DNA of 64,000 bases, taken from contig JBGCEZ010000023.1 of the NCBI GenBank assembly GCA_045106735.1, positions 1 to 64,000 of the forward strand, read 5' to 3'. Positions 32,756-41,619 of the stretch are shown here, piece after piece. Source of the stretch: JBGCEZ01 sp045106735 (GTDB taxonomy: Bacteria; Planctomycetota; Phycisphaerae; Phycisphaerales; SM1A02). The translations under genes were made by a program, and so were the position numbers. Position 1 is the stretch's first letter. Every line of letters begins with the position of its first letter. Under the pieces are notes generated by a model. The model did not search any database. It was given only the letters and a program-made list of their open reading frames with translations, and had not been told where the DNA came from.

Positions 32756-35620
32756 ATGGCCAAGAAGAGCACCACCAAGAAGAAGACGTCGGCCGCTGCC
32801 TCGGGCACCACGACCCGCAAGAAAGCCCCGTCGAGCAAGAAGGCCCCGTCGAGCAAGAAAGCTCCGTCGAGCAAGAAGGCCCCGTCGAGCAAGAAAACCT
32901 CGACGCGGAAGAAGTCTCCGTCGAGCAAGAAAACGTCGACGCGGACGTCGCGTGGGGCGGCCACCGCCGCCGGGAAGCACCTGGTGATCGTCGAGAGCCC
33001 GGCCAAGGCCAAGACGATCAACAAGTACCTCGGCCCCGAGTTCGTGGTGCAGGCCTCGGTCGGCCACGTGCGCGATCTTCCGTCCCGCGCCCCCAAGGGC
33101 GTCAAGCAGCCGGTCCCGGGCGTGGATATCGAGCATGACTTCGAGCCCAGCTACGAAGTGCTGCCGGAAAAGAAGAAGACGGTCACCGAGCTGAAGCGAT
33201 TGGCCAAGCAGGCCGAAACGATCTGGTTCGCGACCGACCTTGACCGCGAAGGCGAAGCGATCGCCTGGCACTTGGCCAAGGTGCTCGGCGTGGATCCGGC
33301 CGAAGCCAAGCGCGTCGTCTTCAACGCGATCACCAAGACCGAGATCGAGCGAGCCTTCGATACCCCGCGCACGATCGACGAAGACAAGGTCAACGCCCAG
33401 CAGGCGCGGCGCATCCTCGACCGCATCGTTGGCTACCAGGTCAGTCCGCTGCTCTGGAAGAAGGTGGCCCGCGGCCTCAGCGCCGGCCGCGTGCAGTCCG
33501 TGGCCGTGCGACTGGTCGTCGACCGCGAACGCGAGATCCGGGCCTTCATTCCCGACGAATCCTGGGCGGTCACCGTGCGCCTCTCGCTCGATCCGGCCAA
33601 GGCCGCCGGCCTGCTCGGCCCGTGGCAAGCGTTCATGGCCACGCGAGACGAGCGCGGCCGCGGCCCGACCGTCAAGTCGCGTAACGGCTGGCTCGCGGAG
33701 CACGACAGTTTCACCGCCGAACTCTGGCAGCTTGGCGGCGAGCGTTTCTCGATCGCCCGCAGCGCCGACGAATTCGCGGCGCAAGCGGAGAACGGCGAAG
33801 CCGGCGCGCTCGATGCCGCGGTCAGCGCGATGGCCGATGCCGTCGGCCTGTCGTCGGTGAAGCTGGAAGTCGGCGAAGACCCCGATGGCCGCGGCCCCGC
33901 CGCCCGTCCGGTGACCGTCGGCGGCGACGTCGATCCCGCCTGCCGCTACGCCGTCGATTCGATCGAACGCAAGCGCACGCGTGCCCGTCCTTCCGCCCCG
34001 TTCATCACGTCGAGCCTGCAACGGGCCGCATCGACCAGCCTCGGCTTTGGTGCCCAGCGGACGATGCGGGCGGCCCAGCGGCTCTACGAAGGCGTGGACC
34101 TGCCGGGCGAAGGCCAGGTCGGCCTCATCACCTACATGCGTACCGACTCGACCCACCTGTCGGGTGACGCACTGGGCATGGCCCGCGACCACATCAAGCG
34201 GGCCTACGGCGACACCTACCTGCCGGAGAAGCCGAACTTCTTCGGCTCGTCGAACAAGGACGCGCAGGAAGCCCACGAAGCGATCCGCCCGACCGACGTG
34301 ATCCGGCATCCGGATGACATCGACAAGGTCGGCAAGCTCGGCGAAGACGAACGTCGTCTGTACCGGCTGATTTGGCGCCGTTTCGTGAGCTGCCAGATGA
34401 CGGCGGCCGAATGGGACCAGACGGCCATCAATCTGCGCCGGGCCGACCGCGACACCGGCGCGGTGCTTCGGACCACCGGCCGCACCCTGGCCTTCGACGG
34501 TTTCTACCGCGTGGCCGGCGTGCCGACCCGCAGCGACGAACAGACGCTGCCCGACTTGGGCGAGGGCGACGCGACCGCGCCGTTCTCCATCGAACCCAGG
34601 CAGCAGTTCTCGAGCCCGCCGTCGCGCTTCACCGAAGCCGCGCTGATCCAGAAGCTGGAAGAAGAAGGCATCGGCCGTCCGTCGACCTACGCCTCGATCA
34701 TCCAGGTGATCCAGGACCGCAAGTACGTCGAGCTCGTCGACCGCAGCTTCCACGCCTCGGACCTCGGCGAAGTCGTCACCGACAAGCTGCTCGAAGCGTT
34801 CCCGAACCTGATGGACCTTGGGTACACGCGGCAGATGGAAGCCAAGCTCGACAAGGTGGCCGAGCAGCACCACGACTGGATCGCGATGCTCAAGGAGTTC
34901 TACGGCCCGTTCACCGCGGCCCTGGAACACGCCCACGAATCGCTGACCCACGCCAAGGCCGAGATCCAGCCGGCCCCGTACGCCTGCCCCGACTGCGGGC
35001 GGCGCACGTGTTTCCGCTTCGGCAAGAACGGCCGCTTCCTTTCCTGCACCGGCTACCCGGACTGCAAGTACGCCTCGCCCATTGACCGGCGCGGCCGGCC
35101 CATGCTGACCGAGCGCGTGGACGTGCGCGGCCCCGACGGCGAAGCGATGGAACTGCGCAACGGCCGCTTCGGTCCGTTCATCGCCCCCGATGCCTTCGGC
35201 AAGGACAAGGAACGGGACGACGAACTCAAGCGGGCGATCATCAACCTCGACCGCAAGAAGGGCATCAAGTACCCGTCGCAGCCGCCGGTCACGACCGACC
35301 TCGAGTGCGAGAAGTGCGGGGCGAAGCTCTACGTGCGGCGCGGCAAGCGTGGCCCGTGGCTCGGCTGCTCGACGTTCCCCAAGTGCAAGGGCCGCGGGAA
35401 GTGGGCGGAGCTCGACGAGGAGCTGAAGGCCGAACTCGAGGCCAAGCTGGCGACCAATGACGTCGAACACCCGCAGATCGTCCCGGTCCGCGCCGGCACC
35501 GGCGACCCGATTCCCGAGGGCACGCCGGTCGCCGACCTGATCATCGCCTCCGAAGGTGCGGATCTCGACATCCACCCCGAAGCCGCGGCCGAGGCCGACG
35601 CCAAGGGTTCGGCCGCCTGA
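32756..35620 (+). CDS. topA: DNA topoisomerase I with Lys-rich N-terminal repeats
   Basis: 954 residues. TopA relaxes negative supercoils by cutting one strand. The Toprim domain starts at HLVIVESPAKAKT (about 75), with the DxDxE acids Asp161, Asp163 and Glu165 (FATDLDREGEA). The catalytic tyrosine is Tyr460 (LITYMRTDSTHLS). GIGRPSTYASIIQVIQDR follows, and two C4 zinc ribbons begin at Cys744 and Cys851. The first 65 residues are a basic repeat (KKAPSS and variants) encoded by seven 18-bp units, not part of the usual enzyme and probably DNA-binding. ATG at 32756 (MAKKSTT) with GGAG upstream; a TTG four codons earlier is possible. Confidence 0.96.
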   Translation: MAKKSTTKKKTSAAASGTTTRKKAPSSKKAPSSKKAPSSKKAPSSKKTSTRKKSPSSKKTSTRTSRGAATAAGKHLVIVESPAKAKTINKYLGPEFVVQASVGHVRDLPSRAPKGVKQPVPGVDIEHDFEPSYEVLPEKKKTVTELKRLAKQAETIWFATDLDREGEAIAWHLAKVLGVDPAEAKRVVFNAITKTEIERAFDTPRTIDEDKVNAQQARRILDRIVGYQVSPLLWKKVARGLSAGRVQSVAVRLVVDREREIRAFIPDESWAVTVRLSLDPAKAAGLLGPWQAFMATRDERGRGPTVKSRNGWLAEHDSFTAELWQLGGERFSIARSADEFAAQAENGEAGALDAAVSAMADAVGLSSVKLEVGEDPDGRGPAARPVTVGGDVDPACRYAVDSIERKRTRARPSAPFITSSLQRAASTSLGFGAQRTMRAAQRLYEGVDLPGEGQVGLITYMRTDSTHLSGDALGMARDHIKRAYGDTYLPEKPNFFGSSNKDAQEAHEAIRPTDVIRHPDDIDKVGKLGEDERRLYRLIWRRFVSCQMTAAEWDQTAINLRRADRDTGAVLRTTGRTLAFDGFYRVAGVPTRSDEQTLPDLGEGDATAPFSIEPRQQFSSPPSRFTEAALIQKLEEEGIGRPSTYASIIQVIQDRKYVELVDRSFHASDLGEVVTDKLLEAFPNLMDLGYTRQMEAKLDKVAEQHHDWIAMLKEFYGPFTAALEHAHESLTHAKAEIQPAPYACPDCGRRTCFRFGKNGRFLSCTGYPDCKYASPIDRRGRPMLTERVDVRGPDGEAMELRNGRFGPFIAPDAFGKDKERDDELKRAIINLDRKKGIKYPSQPPVTTDLECEKCGAKLYVRRGKRGPWLGCSTFPKCKGRGKWAELDEELKAELEAKLATNDVEHPQIVPVRAGTGDPIPEGTPVADLIIASEGADLDIHPEAAAEADAKGSAA
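32819..32944 (+). repeat. 18-bp tandem repeat in topA
   Basis: Seven consecutive 18-bp units (AAGAARGCCCCGTCGAGC and variants) in frame with topA, encoding KKAPSS, KKTSTR and KKSPSS steps. Confidence 0.92.
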
Positions 35621-35833
35621 TTGCCGGCCGAGCCTGAGCGGCAGTACGCGGCCATGCGGTGGTGCCCGGTGGCCCCGTTGGAGCGGAATCGCCTCCCTCG
35701 GCGGACCGACCGCGGGCCGCGGGTATGATCCGGTGTGACCCGCGCGCCCGGGCCCACTCTCGGGCCAGCGGATCCGGCGGATCCCGCGGATCGCGCCGCG
35801 CTTTTTCCCCCGCTCTGCCGAGGCCCGCCTCCC

Positions 35834-37324
35834 GTGTTCGAAACGCTCTCCGAACGATTCACCGGCGCCATGCAGCGGCTTTCTGGCCGCGGCACGATCA
35901 CCGAGGCCAACATCCGCGAGTCGATGGCCGAGGTGCGGACCGCGCTGCTCGAGGCGGACGTGCACCTGGATGTCGTCAAGGGATTCTGCGACGAAGTCGT
36001 CGAGGACGCCCTCGGCCGCGACGTCACCAAGAGCCTCAAGCCCGGCCAGGAGATGATCGGCATCGTCCACGAGCGGCTCGTGGGCCTCATGGGGCCGGTC
36101 GAAGAAGGCCTGATGATGGTCGACCCCGGCCCCACCGTCATCATGATGTGTGGCCTGCAGGGCTCCGGCAAGACCACCACCTGCGGCAAGCTGGCGGCGT
36201 GGCTCAAGGGCCAGGGCAAGTCGGTGACCGTCGCCGCGGCTGACCTCCAGCGTCCGGCCGCCGTCGAACAGCTCCGCATCGTCTGCGAAACCGTGCAGGC
36301 CGAAGCCCGCGGTTCGGGCACGGTGCGCGTGTACGCCGAACCGGACAAGTGCGCCGAGTATGGCGGCGCGGTCGGCGTGGCCGTCGGCGTCTGCCGCCGC
36401 GCCCTCGACCAAGCGCGGGCCGACAAGGCCGACGTGCTCATCCTCGACACCGCCGGTCGCCTGCACGTCAACGACGAATTGATGGGCGAACTTGAAGCGG
36501 TCAACCGCTCGCTCACCCCGCACCACGTCATGCTGATCGTGGACGCGATGGTCGGGCAGGACGCGGTCAACTCCGCCCGCGAATTCCACGCCCGGCTGGA
36601 GATCGACGGCGTCATCCTGACGAAGTTCGACTCCGACACCCGCGGCGGCGCGGCCCTGAGCGTGCGCCGCATCACCGGCGCCCCGATCCGGTTCATCGGC
36701 ACCGGCGAGAAGCACGACGCCCTCGAGCCCTTCCACGCCGAACGCATGGCCGGCCGCATCCTGGGCATGGGCGACGTCGTCAGCCTGGTCGAGCGGGCCC
36801 AGCAAGAGGTGACGGAAGAAGACGCCGAGAAGATGGCGGCCAAGATGGCCGAGGGCAAGCTGACGATGGACGACTTCCTGAAGCAGCTCCGGTCGTTGCG
36901 CCGCATGGGGCCGATGAAGCAGCTCTTGGGCATGCTTCCCGGCGTCGGCTCGGCCCTGAAGAACGTGGAAGTCGACGACGGCCAACTCGATCAACTCGAG
37001 GGCATCGTCCACTCCATGACCGCCGGCGAACGCCAGGACATCAAGACGCTCAACAAGAGCCGGATCCGCCGAGTGGCCCGTGGATCGGGCACCGAACCGG
37101 CCGACGTGAACCGCCTCACCAAGCAGTTCGAGATGATCCAGAAGATGTCCAAGCAGATGGCCGGCATGGGCATGAAGGGCCGCATGAACGCCATGAAGGA
37201 CATGCAGTCAATGGACCCGTCCATGGTGCCGGGCCTCAAGGGCATGCCGGGACTCGGCGGCCGCGGCTCGACCAAGACGGCCAGCCGCCGCTCCGGCTTC
37301 AAGAGCCGCAAGAAGCGCAAGTAA
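35834..37324 (+). CDS. ffh: Signal recognition particle protein Ffh
   Basis: 496 residues. Ffh binds signal sequences and 4.5S RNA and delivers ribosomes to FtsY. N domain: FETLSERFTGAMQRLSGRG. The GTPase domain has the P-loop GLQGSGKTTT, AAADLQRPAAVEQL, LDTAGRLHVN and LTKFDSDTRGGAALS. The methionine-rich M domain (from about 330) ends in a basic tail. The GTG start was chosen to match the family N-terminus; the open frame 33 codons upstream is Pro/Ala/Asp-rich and unlikely. No SRP RNA gene was found in the window. Confidence 0.95.
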   Translation: MFETLSERFTGAMQRLSGRGTITEANIRESMAEVRTALLEADVHLDVVKGFCDEVVEDALGRDVTKSLKPGQEMIGIVHERLVGLMGPVEEGLMMVDPGPTVIMMCGLQGSGKTTTCGKLAAWLKGQGKSVTVAAADLQRPAAVEQLRIVCETVQAEARGSGTVRVYAEPDKCAEYGGAVGVAVGVCRRALDQARADKADVLILDTAGRLHVNDELMGELEAVNRSLTPHHVMLIVDAMVGQDAVNSAREFHARLEIDGVILTKFDSDTRGGAALSVRRITGAPIRFIGTGEKHDALEPFHAERMAGRILGMGDVVSLVERAQQEVTEEDAEKMAAKMAEGKLTMDDFLKQLRSLRRMGPMKQLLGMLPGVGSALKNVEVDDGQLDQLEGIVHSMTAGERQDIKTLNKSRIRRVARGSGTEPADVNRLTKQFEMIQKMSKQMAGMGMKGRMNAMKDMQSMDPSMVPGLKGMPGLGGRGSTKTASRRSGFKSRKKRK

Positions 37325-37430
37325 GCGGCCGGCGGAACGCCGACGCGCGGCGAGGCACTGCGCACCGCCGGCGACCACGAATCCGATGGCGCCGGTACAG
37401 GCCAGCCCACACCCAATCGCAGGCCCCGCG

Positions 37431-39266
37431 CTAGCGATCCAAGGGCAACGGATCCTTGGCGTCGCCGCGGATCCAGGCGTCGATGCGTGGCATCAAGACT
37501 TCGGTGAGCAGGATCTTGCCGCACGCGGCGACCGGAATCGCCAGCAGCATGCCGTACACGCCGAGCGTACTGCCGCCGGCCAGCACCACCACCAGGATGG
37601 TCACCGGATCCAGGTTGGTCGCGCGGCCCGCGATCAGCGGCGTCAGCACGTACCCCTCGATCAACTGCACGATCGCGAACACCGCCACCGGACCGACGAA
37701 CATGAGCCACACGGCCATGCGATCGTCGGGCGGCATCGTGTACTGGTCGTACAGCACCAGGCCCACCGACAGTGGAATGCCGACCACGCCGAGGTATGGC
37801 ACGGCGGAGAAGATGCCGACGATCAGGCCGATCGGGATGGCGTACGGCACGCCGGCAATCCACCAGCCGATGGCAAAGAGCACGCCCATCAACATGCTGA
37901 TGACGATGCGCCCGCGCACGAAGCCAGCGACCACGACGTCCATTCGGTCGGCGAGTTGGAAGGCCATCCGTCGCCGGTGGTGCGGCACCATCGAAGCGAT
38001 GAACTTCACGATGCGCGGGTAGTACACGCTGAAGTAGTAGAAGTAGAACGGGATCAAGAAGGCGAGCAGGCCGGCCTGCACGATCGCCCCGAGGAATCCT
38101 GTGACGCGGCTGACGCTGCTGCGGACGAGGCCGAAGTAGTTGACGCCCGTCCGGCCGCCCGCGGCGGATTCACCGGGCGCGGCGGTCGACTCGGCAATCG
38201 CCAGGCGAATGCGGCGATCGAGTTCGTCGTCGGAGATGGACCCCGTCGCGAGCCCGCCGGACGAGTCCGACGCACCGGGAGCCGGCGCCGGCGCGAGACC
38301 GAGCGCTTCAAGCTCCGCTTGCAGCCGCGCGCGCTCGCCCGGATCCAGCGGGTCGCCCCCACGGGCGGCCAGCAGATCGTCGAGGACGCGTTCCACCGAG
38401 CCGGCCGGGGCCGGAACGTCGCTCGAGCCGGAACCGGAACCCGAACCCGAACCCGAACCCGAAACGTAGCCTGCGTCGGACGCGGCCGAACTGCCGTCGG
38501 GTGCATCGGTCGCCCCCGCGGCTCGTGCAGCTTCGCCCCGCCCGTCGGCTGCGGCGCGGCCATCGTCTGGCCCCGCCGATTCGCCCGCGTCGCCTGGCTG
38601 GACCTCGGCGAGCGCGTCGTCCCCCGCACCGCCATTGCCCCCTCCGCCAGTGTCGGCATCGGCATCCGGCTCGTCATCCCCAAAGAACCCGCGGATGCGA
38701 TCCATGAACTCCTGCGGCGATTGCGGGGCGTTCTCGATGGCCGCGGAAATCGACCGTTCCAGTTTGCCGGACCGGACGTCCTTGGCGAGCTGGGCCGATT
38801 GCTGCACGACCATCGGCGTGAGCGCCCCGCCGACGATGAGCACGATGCCGAGCACCGAGACCAGAAGCAGCATGACCGCCCCTTCCCGGCTGAAGCGGCG
38901 ATGGGAAGCGATGCGGCTCACCAGCGGTTCGAAGAGGTACGCAAGCAGCAAGGCGACCAGCAGCGGAACGGTCACGGCGCGAAGGGCGTACCCGATCCAC
39001 ACCACGAACAACACGGCGGCGATCACCACCAGGTCGCGGACGATTTGGAATTGCCAGAGGTGCAGCCCGCTCATGGCCATGAGCGACTCGCCGTCGGTCG
39101 CCGGCCGCTTGCTGGCTTCTGGGGACGACCCGGCGGACGCCCCCTCGGACAGGTTGCCGGCCGGCGGATCACTGGGCGGCGGCGCGCTGCCTCCGCCTTG
39201 CCCCGCCCCGCCGTGCGAGCGTGCCCCGTTTCGTTTCCCCCGCTTCCGTGAACTGCCTCGTCCCAT
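37431..39266 (-). CDS. AI-2E family (PerM-type) permease with long disordered insert
   Basis: 611 residues; relatives have about 350-400. The helices fit the AI-2E exporter/PerM family: IVRDLVVIAAVLFVVWIGYA and VPLLVALLLAYLFEPLV near the start, and GLIVGIFSAVPYLGVVGIPL and TNLDPVTILVVVLAGGSTLG near the end. An insert of about 130 residues (about 190-325) carries Gly/Ala/Asp-rich sequence and a (Ser-Gly)n run encoded by 6-bp units (38425-38466). The first 60 residues are Ser/Gly/Arg-rich. The substrate is not known; members export signals, ions or act as Na+/H+ exchangers. Confidence 0.85.
   Translation of the reverse strand: MGRGSSRKRGKRNGARSHGGAGQGGGSAPPPSDPPAGNLSEGASAGSSPEASKRPATDGESLMAMSGLHLWQFQIVRDLVVIAAVLFVVWIGYALRAVTVPLLVALLLAYLFEPLVSRIASHRRFSREGAVMLLLVSVLGIVLIVGGALTPMVVQQSAQLAKDVRSGKLERSISAAIENAPQSPQEFMDRIRGFFGDDEPDADADTGGGGNGGAGDDALAEVQPGDAGESAGPDDGRAAADGRGEAARAAGATDAPDGSSAASDAGYVSGSGSGSGSGSGSSDVPAPAGSVERVLDDLLAARGGDPLDPGERARLQAELEALGLAPAPAPGASDSSGGLATGSISDDELDRRIRLAIAESTAAPGESAAGGRTGVNYFGLVRSSVSRVTGFLGAIVQAGLLAFLIPFYFYYFSVYYPRIVKFIASMVPHHRRRMAFQLADRMDVVVAGFVRGRIVISMLMGVLFAIGWWIAGVPYAIPIGLIVGIFSAVPYLGVVGIPLSVGLVLYDQYTMPPDDRMAVWLMFVGPVAVFAIVQLIEGYVLTPLIAGRATNLDPVTILVVVLAGGSTLGVYGMLLAIPVAACGKILLTEVLMPRIDAWIRGDAKDPLPLDR
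38425..38466 (-). repeat. 6-bp array encoding Ser-Gly in permease
   Basis: Seven units of GAACCC/GAACCG (plus strand), in frame with the permease on the minus strand, encoding alternating Gly and Ser. Confidence 0.88.
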
Positions 39267-39347
39267 GGCGCGTCAGGATACCGCGGCAACGCCGTGCGCA
39301 CCGAAACGCCGGGCCGGAGGCCCGTTCACCATCCCGAGAATTGTGGT

Positions 39348-39752
39348 TCAGCCGCGGCCGATGCTGCGACGCAGGGCTTCGTCGCCGAAGTCTTCGCCGA
39401 AGTCGAAGACGCCGCAGAAGTCCTCGAGCGTGTCGTCGTCGGTCTTGCTCATGTAGCCGTTTTCGATGAGCGAGAACACGATGCGGCCGAAGTCATCGGT
39501 CCGCCGGATGTTCCAGTGCCCCAACACCGACGGCGCCATGAAGCCATACCGGTCGACGGCGTAGTCGCGCAAGCCGCGGCAGAGATCCTGACCGCTCACG
39601 TGCCGCTCGGACCCCTCGCCATCGGACGATCCGTGGACGCGCTCCGACGTGTAGCCAAGCCCGTCCCGCACGAAGTTGAACGCTTCCATGGGATACGGCC
39701 CGCTGGCCACGATCTGGACGAGGTCGAGTTGTGGCGGCTGAGAAGTGCTCAT
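39348..39752 (-). CDS. Minf_1886-like conserved protein
   Basis: 134 residues. It resembles the conserved family NCBI calls Minf_1886: PYPMEAFNFVRDGLGYTSER, then HVSGQDLCRGLRDYAVDRYG, then NIRRTDDFGRIVFSLIENG and MSKTDDDTLEDFCGVFDFGE. This is close to full length for the family. Function is unknown. No membrane segment. It is followed on the same strand by the permease gene 81 bases away and preceded by a repeat-filled gap. Confidence 0.82.
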   Translation of the reverse strand: MSTSQPPQLDLVQIVASGPYPMEAFNFVRDGLGYTSERVHGSSDGEGSERHVSGQDLCRGLRDYAVDRYGFMAPSVLGHWNIRRTDDFGRIVFSLIENGYMSKTDDDTLEDFCGVFDFGEDFGDEALRRSIGRG

Positions 39753-39887
39753 GGTCGGTTGACGATTCCCGGGGCATGTTCCCGCGGCCGAAGTCGCCGC
39801 GGAAGAGGGGCCGTCGGGCGGAACTTCCGCCGGACGGAACGTCCGTACCCCAGATCATACGCCTGCAACCCCATCCGACGCCACGAT

Positions 39888-39939
39888 TCCGCGGAGCCGT
39901 TTCGCGGGGCCGTTTCGCGGAGCCGTTTCGCGGGGCCGA
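39888..39939. repeat. 13-bp tandem repeat, 4 units
   Basis: Four 13-bp units (TTTCGCGGGGCCG / TTTCGCGGAGCCG), alternating between two versions. The unit length is not a multiple of three and the array lies in an intergenic gap. Confidence 0.88.
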
Positions 39940-39946
39940 GCCTGCG

Positions 39947-40006
39947 GGCCGGTCCTCGGGCCGGTCCTCGGGCCGGTCCTCGGGTCGGTCCTCGGGTCGG
40001 CCCTTC
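39947..40006. repeat. 12-bp tandem repeat, 5 units
   Basis: Five 12-bp units of GGGCCGGTCCTC (last two GGGTCGG...), beginning 7 bases after the 13-bp array and ending 13 bases before the stop of the leftward amidohydrolase gene. Confidence 0.88.
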
Positions 40007-40019
40007 GACCGGCCGCCGA

Positions 40020-41306
40020 TCATCCGGGCCCAAGCAGCCACTCGATCGGGCCGCCAGTCGCCAGGGCCGCGACCCAGCGATCGCCCCGAATCGCCGGGGG
40101 GACCGGGATGGCGAGCAGACCAGCCAGCGGCCCCGGGGCGAAGGTGAATCGAGCCTCGGGCAATCCCAGGCCGGCAGCGCCGTGGACCGTGGCCATGGCC
40201 AGGAGCTGCCTCGGATCGGGCCGGTCGCGGCGAAAGAGCAGCCGCATCTCGTCGAGCACGCTCAACCGCCCCGGCGTGTCCAGACACGGCATGCCATCGG
40301 TCCCGAGGGCGACACGGACGCCGGCGGCGAGCATGTCCCGCCAGGCATGCGGGGCGGCTCCGGGAGCCGGATGCCCGAAATACGCACTGGCCCTCGGGCA
40401 GTAGGCGACCGTCACCCCGGCCGCGGCCAGCCGCTCCAGGTGGCCCGGTTCCGGGTAGTTCACGTGGGCGACGACCGCCGGGGCCCCGTCAAGCCAGTCC
40501 AGGACCGCGTCGATCGGATGCTGGCCGAGGCCAGCGATGGGGTCAGGGCCGTCGCGCAGCGCGTCGTCCCAGACGCCGATCGTGCGAAGAAACTCGACCA
40601 TTTCGCCGTCGCCATCGCGGGCGAGATCGACTTCGGCCAGCGTTTCGGCCAGGTGCGTGGCCACCGGCCGCCCGCTGGCCGCCGCCGCCCGGAACACCGC
40701 CGGACCGCAGGAGTACGGGGCGTGCGGCGAGATTCCGGCGGCCGAAGCTCGTTCCCCGGTCTCGGCCACGAACGCCGCGATGCGCTCAACCGCCGCGGAT
40801 TGCCGCGGCCCGGCCCCGAAGTACTCGCGGTAGCTCACGCCCAACAACCCCGATTGCTCAAGGGCCTCGGCCGGAATGGTCGATTCCGCCCCCGCGATGT
40901 CCCCGATGGCCGCGGTTCCGCCGGCAATGCTCGCCTGGATGCCGGCCCGCACGCTCTGGCGCAAGGCCACGGGGTCGTCGGCCCGGCCCGCCCGGACCTG
41001 GCCGATCCAGTCGGTGAACCGCGCCGGACGCGGCAGCGGCCCGATGTGGGTCAGGTCGAGATGGGCGTGGACGTTGACGAACGCCGGCACCACCGCGTGG
41101 AAGGGCCGGTCGACGATCCGGGCATCCGCCGGCACGCCGATGCGCTCGGGGGCCCCCGCGGCCACGACTTCGCGGCCCCGGAGCAGGACCGCCCCGGGCA
41201 CCGCGCAGGTGCCCGCCCCATCGACCACCGTCCCCGCGCGAATCAACGTGGGACGTGCGTCCGGGGTGAGCACGGCGGGAATCGAGTTTTCCGGGGTCGT
41301 GGACAT
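40020..41306 (-). CDS. Amidohydrolase (chlorohydrolase/deaminase type)
   Basis: 428 residues of the metal-dependent amidohydrolase superfamily. Visible are the first metal motif NVHAHLDLTH (about residue 79), SPHAPYSC (about 195), THLAETLAEV (about 220), VVAHVNYPE (about 285) and GTDGMPCLDTPG (about 345). The layout suits nucleobase, adenosine-derivative or aminofutalosine deaminases rather than dihydroorotase-like enzymes; no exact substrate can be given. Standard length. It is followed on the same strand by the repeat region and the Minf_1886-like gene. Confidence 0.83.
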   Translation of the reverse strand: MSTTPENSIPAVLTPDARPTLIRAGTVVDGAGTCAVPGAVLLRGREVVAAGAPERIGVPADARIVDRPFHAVVPAFVNVHAHLDLTHIGPLPRPARFTDWIGQVRAGRADDPVALRQSVRAGIQASIAGGTAAIGDIAGAESTIPAEALEQSGLLGVSYREYFGAGPRQSAAVERIAAFVAETGERASAAGISPHAPYSCGPAVFRAAAASGRPVATHLAETLAEVDLARDGDGEMVEFLRTIGVWDDALRDGPDPIAGLGQHPIDAVLDWLDGAPAVVAHVNYPEPGHLERLAAAGVTVAYCPRASAYFGHPAPGAAPHAWRDMLAAGVRVALGTDGMPCLDTPGRLSVLDEMRLLFRRDRPDPRQLLAMATVHGAAGLGLPEARFTFAPGPLAGLLAIPVPPAIRGDRWVAALATGGPIEWLLGPG

Positions 41307-41619
41307 TCGGTCGACAGCTTATCCACGACGACGCACTTTCACGTTGCCCCCACGATTTACGGCCCGAACTGGTCTCACGCGGCTCGGGCGCCGTCCGATC
41401 GCCGGCCGCCAGGATGTTCCGCCGCGATCCGATCGGCGCCCGAGATCCGGACCAGCCGATCTCGGCCGGCGGGTACACTCGGCCCGCCGCAGGTCGTGTC
41501 CGCACGAAGCCGGAACGACCGGCGCGGTACGCCGTGCACGGATTGGCACGGCATCCATGCCCACGGGACCGGATTCCCACGCGATCCCGGCTTTCCCGCC
41601 CACAAAGGATGTTCGACCC

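Noticed and set aside
35621..35833. SRP RNA gene near ffh
   Set aside because: The conserved apical sequence of bacterial SRP RNA is not present here.
32489..37012. A 4.5-kb open frame on the minus strand opposite topA and ffh
   Set aside because: Composition artefact: in this GC-rich genome the sense codons TTA, CTA and TCA are rare, so the opposite strand has few stops. The sense genes have clear families.
39888..40006. CRISPR or integron-like repeats
   Set aside because: Units of 12-13 bp directly abut one another with no spacers, and no cas or integrase gene is near.
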